DNA of 6,041 nt from Bacteriovorax sp. (GTDB taxonomy: Bacteria; Bdellovibrionota; Bacteriovoracia; Bacteriovoracales; Bacteriovoracaceae), in assembly GCA_030654205.1 (NCBI GenBank), contig JAURXW010000021.1, positions 1 to 6,041 of the forward strand, written 5' to 3'. The notes under the pieces were generated by a model, which saw nothing but the letters and a program-made list of their open reading frames with translations, did not search any database and was not told where the DNA came from. Below, one piece after another: positions 1 to 4,430 of this stretch; position 1 is the first letter of the stretch, and the number at the start of each line of letters is the position of its first letter. A program made the position numbers and the translations under genes.

Positions 1-968
1 CACAAAAGAGGAATATGATCGCTCTTTTTTTGACTCCATAGAGTTTTATCACGACGTTTTTTATTTACTTTAATCACATTATTGGCGAGATCTAAAATAG
101 AAGTAACAGAGCGATAATTTTCTTCAAGTTTTACAATTTTAGCATCATGAAAAACTTTTTCAAATTCCAAAATATTGGTTACGTCTGCACCTCGGAATGC
201 ATAAATGGACTGATCATCATCGCCGACAACACATAAGTTTTTATGAGTGGAAGTTAGGTGAACAATTAATTCAAATTGAAGTGTATTGGTATCTTGGTAT
301 TCATCAACCATGATATATTGAAATTTTTCAGAATAAAACTTGGCAACCTCTGGGAAATTGCGAAAAAGTTTTAAGGTTAAAAAAAGAATATCGTCAAAAT
401 CTATTGAATTAAAAAATTTTAATTTTTCCTGATAGTATCGGTAGGTATATTCGGTGGCATGTGAAAAAGAATCTTCTGGATTAAAATGAGGCGAATTGGC
501 AAAATCATCTTCATGAATTCCGGCATTTTTTAAAAAAGAAATTTTTGCCAAAACATCTTTTTGATCAAACTTTTTTTCTGCTGAATAATGTCTTAATGCT
601 TCTCGAACGATTCCGATTTGATCTGATTGATCATAAATTGAAAAATTATCTTGGTAGCCAAGTTTGGTAATTTCTTTTTTTAAAATTCTCACTCCGAGAG
701 AGTGAAACGTTAGCAAAGAGACACCGCGAGATTTTCTTGAACCAAGAAGAGAATGGACGCGCTCTCGCATTTCTTTAGCGGCCTTATTAGTAAAGCTAAC
801 GCCTAAAATAGAGTCGCCTTTGATGCCTAGATTATCTACCATATGAGCGATTCGATAGGTTATAGTCCGAGTTTTTCCCGAGCCAGCACCGGCCAAAATA
901 AGAACCGGTCCTTCGATAGTCTGGGCCGCTTCGCGCTGTTTGTCATTGAGTCCACTTAAAGAGATCAT
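1..968 (-). CDS. rep: Rep-type superfamily 1A ATP-dependent DNA helicase, N-terminal part (gene runs off the left edge)
   Basis: Seen: 322 codons are open from the ATG at 966-968 to the window edge. UvrD/Rep/PcrA motifs appear in order: Q motif LNDKQREA (7-14), Walker A AGAGSGKT (26-33), motif Ia FTNKAAKEM (59-67), Ib LTFHSLG (86-92), IDFDD (189-193), Walker B VDEYQDTN (221-228), motif III VVGDDDQSIYAFRGAD (247-262) and motif IV LEENYRS (281-287). No catalytic residue is missing. Full-length relatives have about 670 residues, so motifs V-VI and much of domain 2 lie outside. Known: these enzymes translocate 3'-5' on single-stranded DNA in the cytoplasm, in replication restart, removal of bound proteins and repair. 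The 1A/1B segment (NFSIYDQSDQ, 108-117) and DDDQSIYAFRGA look closer to Rep than to UvrD or PcrA, but this is judged from memory. Start: the next Met (43) lies after Walker A, and an in-frame stop at 1014-1016 has no ATG/GTG/TTG between it and 968. No clear Shine-Dalgarno precedes the ATG. It is divergent from the fumarase operon. Confidence 0.93.
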   Translation of the reverse strand, partial: MISLSGLNDKQREAAQTIEGPVLILAGAGSGKTRTITYRIAHMVDNLGIKGDSILGVSFTNKAAKEMRERVHSLLGSRKSRGVSLLTFHSLGVRILKKEITKLGYQDNFSIYDQSDQIGIVREALRHYSAEKKFDQKDVLAKISFLKNAGIHEDDFANSPHFNPEDSFSHATEYTYRYYQEKLKFFNSIDFDDILFLTLKLFRNFPEVAKFYSEKFQYIMVDEYQDTNTLQFELIVHLTSTHKNLCVVGDDDQSIYAFRGADVTNILEFEKVFHDAKIVKLEENYRSVTSILDLANNVIKVNKKRRDKTLWSQKKSDHIPLL

Positions 969-1000
969 AGGGAAAAACAGTACTAAACTTAGCGGAGTCT

Positions 1001-1009
1001 TGCTATAAT
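1001..1009 (+). promoter_or_regulatory. Extended -10 promoter for the fumarase operon
   Basis: TGCTATAAT matches the extended -10 consensus TGnTATAAT exactly, with the hexamer at 1004-1009. The -35 position at 17-bp spacing (981-986, TACTAA) is poor, which is usual for extended -10 promoters. The predicted start near 1016 leaves a leader of about 18 nt, just enough for the ribosome binding site. The expected sigma70 use is inference. Confidence 0.6.
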
Positions 1010-1030
1010 TTTTCTAAATAAGGAGATCAA
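1002..1030 (-). promoter_or_regulatory. Putative sigma70-type promoter for the helicase gene
   Basis: Reading the minus strand, TTGATC (1025-1030; four of six matches to TTGACA) is separated by 17 bp from TATAGC (1002-1007; four of six to TATAAT). Transcription would start near 995, giving a leader of about 27 nt with no obvious Shine-Dalgarno. Its -10 box overlaps the opposing -10 box at 1004-1009. Prediction by consensus only. Confidence 0.4.
1020..1026 (+). promoter_or_regulatory. Ribosome binding site fixing the start of the fumarase alpha subunit
   Basis: AAGGAGA lies 7 nt before the ATG at 1034, a near-ideal Shine-Dalgarno. It decides the start: the lysine-rich leader of the protein is translated rather than being an over-called upstream extension. 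Confidence 0.8.
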
Positions 1031-1033
1031 ATC

Positions 1034-2071
1034 ATGGCAATAAAAAAGAAAACGAATAAGAAAGTGCTTAAGTCAGCTAAGAAACCAGCGTTAAAGGTAG
1101 CAGCAAAAAAATCTGCGCTAAACAAGAAGGTTGTAGCAAAGAAAATAACTAAAAAAGCGCCTGCCAAAATAAGCAAGTCTGCGCCTAAACCAGATGTTTC
1201 AATAATTTCTTCTTTAATTGAATTAATAAAAAATACATCAGCGGTTCTTCCTGATGATGTCCAAAAAGTCATTTTAGAAGCTCTTGAAAGAGAAGAAAAA
1301 AATACGACTGCTGAATACGCTATGAATATTATCAAGGCCAATATTGAATTGGCAAAAAAGAAATCGCAACCCTTATGCCAAGACACCGGGACAGTTCTTT
1401 TTTATATTTCTCATCCTGTGGGATTTGATCAAATTAAATTTACATCTCTCATTCATAAGGCAGTAGTTAAATCGACAGAGCTTGGATATTTACGACAAAA
1501 TTCTGTTGATTCTTTAACCGGAGAAAATTCTGGAATGAATGTGGGCCCGGGGCATCCGTCTATTCATTATCATCAGCATAATAAAAAATTAGTTGAAATT
1601 AGACTTATGCTAAAAGGTGGGGGATGCGAAAACGTAGGAGCTCAATATTCATTGCCACATACTCCTCTTGATGCAGGAAGGGATTTAGATGGTGTTCGCA
1701 AGGTTATTCTAGACGCCGTTTTTAGGGCCCAAGGCAGAGGGTGTGGACCCGGTGTTCTTGGAATTTGTATTGGGGCAGACAGAGGTGCTGGATATATTGA
1801 ATCCAAAGAACAATTACTCCGTCGTTTAGATGATACAAATAGTGTTCCTGAATTGGCCATTTTAGAAAAAGAAATTGTAGAAACTTCTAATAAATTAGGA
1901 ATTGGTCCAATGGGCTTTGGTGGGAAGACCACACTACTCGGTTGTAAAATTGGTGTATTAAATAGATTACCTGCTTCATTTTTTGTTTCAATTTCTTATA
2001 TGTGTTGGGCATACCGAAGACAAGGGATTGAACTTGGCGAAAAAAATCAAATAAAAAAATGGTTATACTAA
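1034..2071 (+). CDS. Class I fumarate hydratase (fumarase/tartrate dehydratase family), alpha subunit, with Lys/Ala-rich N-terminal tail
   Basis: With the next gene's product this subunit should form an oxygen-sensitive [4Fe-4S] hydro-lyase that interconverts fumarate and (S)-malate in the cytoplasm. Seen: 345 residues. The catalytic alpha domain spans about 55-345 and has the three expected cluster cysteines: C115 in PLCQDTGT, C237 in GRGCGPG, and C324 in MCWAYRR. The 87-residue gap between the last two is like that of E. coli TtdA as I recall it. Other family signatures are GENSGMNVGPGHPS (163-176), KGGGCENVG (194-202) and GPMGFGGKTT (291-300). Odd: residues 1-53 contain about 20 lysines and 10 alanines in a KKxAxKK style, like a histone H1 tail, and are absent from ordinary family members, which begin near residue 55. 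The Shine-Dalgarno at 1020-1026 supports translation of the tail. The beta gene follows 10 bp downstream, so the two are co-transcribed. Alternative: L-tartrate dehydratase or another fumarase-like hydro-lyase; sequence alone does not settle the substrate. Confidence 0.92.
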   Translation: MAIKKKTNKKVLKSAKKPALKVAAKKSALNKKVVAKKITKKAPAKISKSAPKPDVSIISSLIELIKNTSAVLPDDVQKVILEALEREEKNTTAEYAMNIIKANIELAKKKSQPLCQDTGTVLFYISHPVGFDQIKFTSLIHKAVVKSTELGYLRQNSVDSLTGENSGMNVGPGHPSIHYHQHNKKLVEIRLMLKGGGCENVGAQYSLPHTPLDAGRDLDGVRKVILDAVFRAQGRGCGPGVLGICIGADRGAGYIESKEQLLRRLDDTNSVPELAILEKEIVETSNKLGIGPMGFGGKTTLLGCKIGVLNRLPASFFVSISYMCWAYRRQGIELGEKNQIKKWLY

Positions 2072-2081
2072 AAGGAAGAAT

Positions 2082-2654
2082 ATGAAAAAATTAAATTATC
2101 CTTTCACTCACGAACAAGTTAAAGATTTAAAAGTTGGCGACATGGTACTTATCACAGGCAAACTTTTTACAGGTAGAGATGCTGTTCATAAACGATTGCA
2201 CGATGGAGTAAAACCTCCCGTAGATCTTACTAACCAGATTATTTATCATTGTGGCCCGGTTATTCTTCAAGATAAAAAAACAAAAGTTTATAAAGTCACA
2301 GCAGCTGGACCTACCACTTCAATTCGCGAAGAGCCTTATCAGGCCGATGTTATGAAGGACTACGGAATTGTTGGAGTCATTGGTAAAGGCGGCATGGGAC
2401 CTAAAACTTTAAAAGGTTGCAAAGACTATGGTTGTGTATATTTTCACGCCATCGGTGGAGCTGCACAAGTCTTGGCCGAAAAAATTGATTCGGTAGATGC
2501 TGTTCACTGGCTTGACTTAGGTTCACCTGAAGCGATTTGGGAGCTTTCAGTAACTGATTTTCCGGTTGTCGTAACAATGGATGCCCATGGCAATTCATTG
2601 CATGCTGATGTCCAGGCAAGCTCAGAAGCAGCACTTAAAAAAGCTTTGGAATAA
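2082..2654 (+). CDS. Class I fumarate hydratase (fumarase/tartrate dehydratase family), beta subunit
   Basis: This is the smaller, swivelling partner of the preceding alpha subunit. In single-chain class I fumarases the same domain is the C-terminal third, and it supplies substrate-binding residues to the cluster site. Seen: 190 residues, about the normal length for a stand-alone beta subunit. Signatures are GRDAVHKR (31-38), HCGPV (56-60), AAGPTTSIR (74-82), GKGGMG (101-106) and the C-terminal FPVVVTMDAHGNS segment (160-172). Where many relatives read GPTTSxRMD, this one reads GPTTSIREE, so Met-Asp is replaced by Glu-Glu beside the substrate loop. The ATG is preceded by AGGAAG at 2073-2078, and the gene starts 10 bp after the alpha stop, so translation is probably coupled. 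The last 20 bp overlap the 3' end of the convergent methyltransferase gene. Confidence is high for the family; the precise substrate (fumarate or tartrate) is less certain. Confidence 0.92.
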   Translation: MKKLNYPFTHEQVKDLKVGDMVLITGKLFTGRDAVHKRLHDGVKPPVDLTNQIIYHCGPVILQDKKTKVYKVTAAGPTTSIREEPYQADVMKDYGIVGVIGKGGMGPKTLKGCKDYGCVYFHAIGGAAQVLAEKIDSVDAVHWLDLGSPEAIWELSVTDFPVVVTMDAHGNSLHADVQASSEAALKKALE

Positions 2655-3195
2655 AACGTTTTTTATCTTTAAATATTGTTTGATAAGAAGAGGTTGACGA
2701 TAGTGTTGCCTCTTCTAAAATAATTCTCTTTTTTAAAATAATTAATTTTAATACAAATCCAATAACCAATGTGTAACAGCATCCTAATAATAATGGCAAA
2801 AATATAAATTCAAGTAAGACTGCCAGATAGTTTGGATGGCGAATGTATCGGTACAGACCTCTATCACTAATGATTGGTTGATTTTCTATTTTTAAAACCT
2901 GAACTGTCCAAAATGGACCAAGTGTTTTTATAGTATGAAAACGAATAACTTGGGCTAAAAATAATATAATTCCAATAGGTATTGCCCAATGGAGCGCTGG
3001 GATTTTGCCATGATAAACACTTTCGGTTAGTAACATAAAAAACCAGAGTGCATGAAAAAGTTTCAAGAGTTTTATTTCATTAAGATCGACCACATTTACT
3101 TTGAATTTTAATTTTAACTTGGACTCATTCTTAGCATTAAGCCAAACTTCAAAAAGTCTCTGGATAATATAAAAAAAGAGAATTAAGTAATTCAT
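2635..3195 (-). CDS. ICMT-family integral membrane methyltransferase, BpsB/YpbQ-like (probable alkylpyrone O-methyltransferase)
   Basis: Seen: 186 residues, with hydrophobic segments near 2-14, 45-60, 68-85 and 124-150, and the isoprenylcysteine methyltransferase signature RYIRHPNY (116-123) with a downstream Glu (129). The C-terminal RIILEEATL...FIPKLF resembles the cofactor-binding end of ICMT proteins. Known: ICMT enzymes sit in the membrane and use S-adenosylmethionine. The bacterial YpbQ/BpsB branch is encoded next to a type III polyketide synthase and methylates alkylpyrones to methyl ethers in Bacillus. Start: ATG at 3193-3195 overlaps the synthase stop as ATGA (3192-3195), a typical translational-coupling junction. 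An in-frame ATG at 3225 would add ten polar residues inside the synthase gene and is less likely. It follows the synthase as second gene of the operon and ends 20 bp inside the convergent fumarase beta gene. Bacteria lack the usual prenylated-protein substrates, so a small lipid-like substrate is the best guess. Confidence 0.85.
   Translation of the reverse strand: MNYLILFFYIIQRLFEVWLNAKNESKLKLKFKVNVVDLNEIKLLKLFHALWFFMLLTESVYHGKIPALHWAIPIGIILFLAQVIRFHTIKTLGPFWTVQVLKIENQPIISDRGLYRYIRHPNYLAVLLEFIFLPLLLGCCYTLVIGFVLKLIILKKRIILEEATLSSTSSYQTIFKDKKRFIPKLF
2686..2716. repeat. Inverted repeat (possible 3'-end hairpin of the fumarase transcript)
   Basis: AGAAGAGG (2686-2693) and CCTCTTCT (2709-2716) are perfect 8-bp arms around a 15-nt loop, 31 bp past the beta-subunit stop. 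The repeat lies inside the C-terminal coding part of the opposing methyltransferase gene. No T-run follows at once on either strand (TTTTTT comes only at 2729-2734 on the plus strand), so it is not a textbook intrinsic terminator. It could stabilise an mRNA end or be chance. Confidence 0.35.
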
Positions 3196-4247
3196 AGCTT
3201 TCTTATTATATTCATCTCGGAGCAAAAAGCAGGCCCCATGGCAAGCATTAACCCTAGCGAGTTTTGCACGGGTATTTTTTTATTCAAAGTTTCCTCCATC
3301 ACGTGGAGAACGGATACAGAAGACATATTTCCTTTTTCGGCAAGTGAGTCCCAGCTGATTTTAAAATCTTCTTTGTTCCCACCTGAAATTTCAGTGATGG
3401 CCTCAAGTACTTTTGGGCCACCTGGATGGCTGATAAAAAAAGAAATATCATTTCTCTTTAATTTATTTAAGTTTAAAAATTCGTTCATATTAACTGCTAC
3501 TTTTTCTGAAACCAATTTTGGAACATCTCCCGAAAGAACAATTTGGAAGCCTGAACTCACAATATCCCAACCCATCATGCGTTCGGTATCTGAATAAAAA
3601 AAACTTCGAGTATCAATGATTTCAAATTGCGCTGATTTTGCTAACCGATGATCCTTTCCAACCATTAAGACGGCCGCGGCACCATCAGCAAAAAGGGAAG
3701 TACCAACTAAGTTGGCAACACTTATATCTTTAAACTGAAAAGTGAGAGAACAAAGTTCAGTTGCCAATAAAAGGGCCGCTTCTCTAGGATGTCCATCGAG
3801 ATAATCTTTAACTCGGTTAAGGCCCGCAACACCACCAAGGCAGCCCAATCCAAAAATGGGTAAACGCTTAGTGTTTGGTGAAAAAGAAAGGACATTCATA
3901 AGGCGCGCTTCTAGCGTCGGAACTGCTAAACCCGTTACAGTGGTCGATGCAATGAGAGATATTTCATCAAGATTAAAATTGAGATTTTCTTGTAAATATA
4001 AAATATTATTTTTTTGAAGATTAACAGCTTCATCAAGCCACTTAAGAGATCTCTCTCCAATATCTCCGAGTGTCGGGTATTCACTAAGCGGCAGAGTCAA
4101 GTGTCTTTTATTCACAGTTGAGCTTTTGCTAAATTGATAAATGTGTTTTTCTTTATCAGGCCAAATGGAAGTCAAGAGTTTAGCGATATTGTCTTGTGAT
4201 TCACTATTTTTAGGAAACGAGGTTTTGACTGCAACAATATAGGACAT
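3192..4247 (-). CDS. Type III polyketide synthase, BpsA/BcsA-like (alkylpyrone or alkylresorcinol synthase)
   Basis: A homodimeric thiolase-fold enzyme expected to load an acyl-CoA starter on its cysteine, extend it with malonyl-CoA and cyclise the product. Seen: 351 residues, the usual length. The catalytic triad is complete: Cys136 in GLGCLGG, His274 in ISHPGG and Asn307 in EKGNMSS. Other family features are the TTVTGLAVPTLEARL segment (102-116), FADGAAA (186-192), which abuts the active site, and the C-terminal loop AMGPAF (336-341). Many plant and bacterial relatives read GPGF there, so this loop has Gly to Ala. Annotation pipelines often name such genes naringenin-chalcone synthase, but the coupled ICMT-type methyltransferase and bacterial sequence favour long-chain acyl-CoA starters and pyrone products. 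Start: ATG at 4245-4247 has AAGGAG (4254-4259) 6 nt before it on the minus strand. First gene of a two-gene operon, divergent from acetoacetyl-CoA synthetase across 183 bp. The exact product cannot be read from sequence. Confidence 0.9.
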   Translation of the reverse strand: MSYIVAVKTSFPKNSESQDNIAKLLTSIWPDKEKHIYQFSKSSTVNKRHLTLPLSEYPTLGDIGERSLKWLDEAVNLQKNNILYLQENLNFNLDEISLIASTTVTGLAVPTLEARLMNVLSFSPNTKRLPIFGLGCLGGVAGLNRVKDYLDGHPREAALLLATELCSLTFQFKDISVANLVGTSLFADGAAAVLMVGKDHRLAKSAQFEIIDTRSFFYSDTERMMGWDIVSSGFQIVLSGDVPKLVSEKVAVNMNEFLNLNKLKRNDISFFISHPGGPKVLEAITEISGGNKEDFKISWDSLAEKGNMSSVSVLHVMEETLNKKIPVQNSLGLMLAMGPAFCSEMNIIRKL

Positions 4248-4253
4248 AAGGCA

Positions 4254-4259
4254 CTCCTT
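4254..4259 (-). promoter_or_regulatory. Ribosome binding site of the type III polyketide synthase
   Basis: AAGGAG on the minus strand, with 6 nt to the ATG at 4247. A strong Shine-Dalgarno that fixes the synthase start. Confidence 0.8.
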
Positions 4260-4265
4260 ATCTTC

Positions 4266-4292
4266 AGCTTAAGATTTTCCTGAATTTAAGCT
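4266..4292. repeat. Inverted repeat in the leader of the polyketide synthase operon
   Basis: AGCTTAA (4266-4272) and TTAAGCT (4286-4292) are perfect 7-bp arms with a 13-nt spacer. The site overlaps the putative minus-strand -10 box (4284-4289) and lies just upstream of the ribosome binding site. A further TTAAG occurs at 4316-4320. It could be an operator for a dimeric regulator or a weak AT-rich hairpin; no regulator gene is in the window to tell which. Confidence 0.35.
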
Positions 4293-4311
4293 TTCTTATT
4301 GCCCCGTGCAA
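4284..4311 (-). promoter_or_regulatory. Putative promoter of the polyketide synthase-methyltransferase operon
   Basis: On the minus strand, TTGCAC (4306-4311; three of six to consensus) and TTAAAT (4284-4289; four of six) are 16 bp apart. Weak match, placed mainly because the 183-bp divergent region must hold a promoter for this side. The leader would be about 30 nt. Confidence 0.3.
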
Positions 4312-4383
4312 GCTTTTAAGTACTAAAAAAGCCTCTGTCTATCGGAAATCTTTTATTGTTTTTTTGGTGACCTGATCATTTCA

Positions 4384-4389
4384 TACAAT
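4384..4389 (+). promoter_or_regulatory. Putative -10 box for the acetoacetyl-CoA synthetase gene
   Basis: TACAAT matches five of six positions of TATAAT and lies 41 bp before the ATG. No good -35 is present at 17-bp spacing (4361-4366 is TTTTTG). A TGATCA palindrome (4373-4378) sits just upstream. Tentative. Confidence 0.35.
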
Positions 4390-4416
4390 TAAACTATCTA
4401 GATTATTGAATTTTTT

Positions 4417-4422
4417 TGAGGA
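4417..4422 (+). promoter_or_regulatory. Ribosome binding site of acetoacetyl-CoA synthetase
   Basis: TGAGGA, with 8 nt to the ATG at 4431. It supports this start, which also matches the usual N-terminus of the family. Confidence 0.65.
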
Positions 4423-4430
4423 TTACCAGC

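Noticed and set aside
408..428. AT-rich near-palindrome in the helicase gene
   Set aside because: It is imperfect, A/T only, and explained by Lys/Leu/Phe/Asn codons in an AT-rich genome.
1027..1386. Minus-strand open frame of 119 codons opposite the start of the fumarase alpha gene
   Set aside because: It is the antisense of the lysine-rich tail (Lys codons read as Phe/Leu), which creates a falsely hydrophobic protein. The plus-strand gene has a strong ribosome site and clear homology.
1642..2634. Two short minus-strand open frames (1642-1932 and 2401-2634) opposite the fumarase genes
   Set aside because: Both are complementary to conserved alpha and beta subunit sequence and resemble no known protein.
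2653..2662. AAAACGTTTT palindrome at the fumarase beta stop as an intrinsic terminator
   Set aside because: It has no loop and only two G/C pairs, so it would not form a stable terminator hairpin.
3196..3225. Longer methyltransferase start at the ATG at 3225
   Set aside because: It would add ten polar residues encoded inside the synthase gene. The ATG at 3195 gives the common ATGA coupled junction and begins directly with the first membrane segment.
3238..3597. Plus-strand open frame of 119 codons inside the polyketide synthase gene
   Set aside because: It lies wholly opposite conserved synthase coding sequence, including the His and Asn active-site region, and has no recognisable domain.
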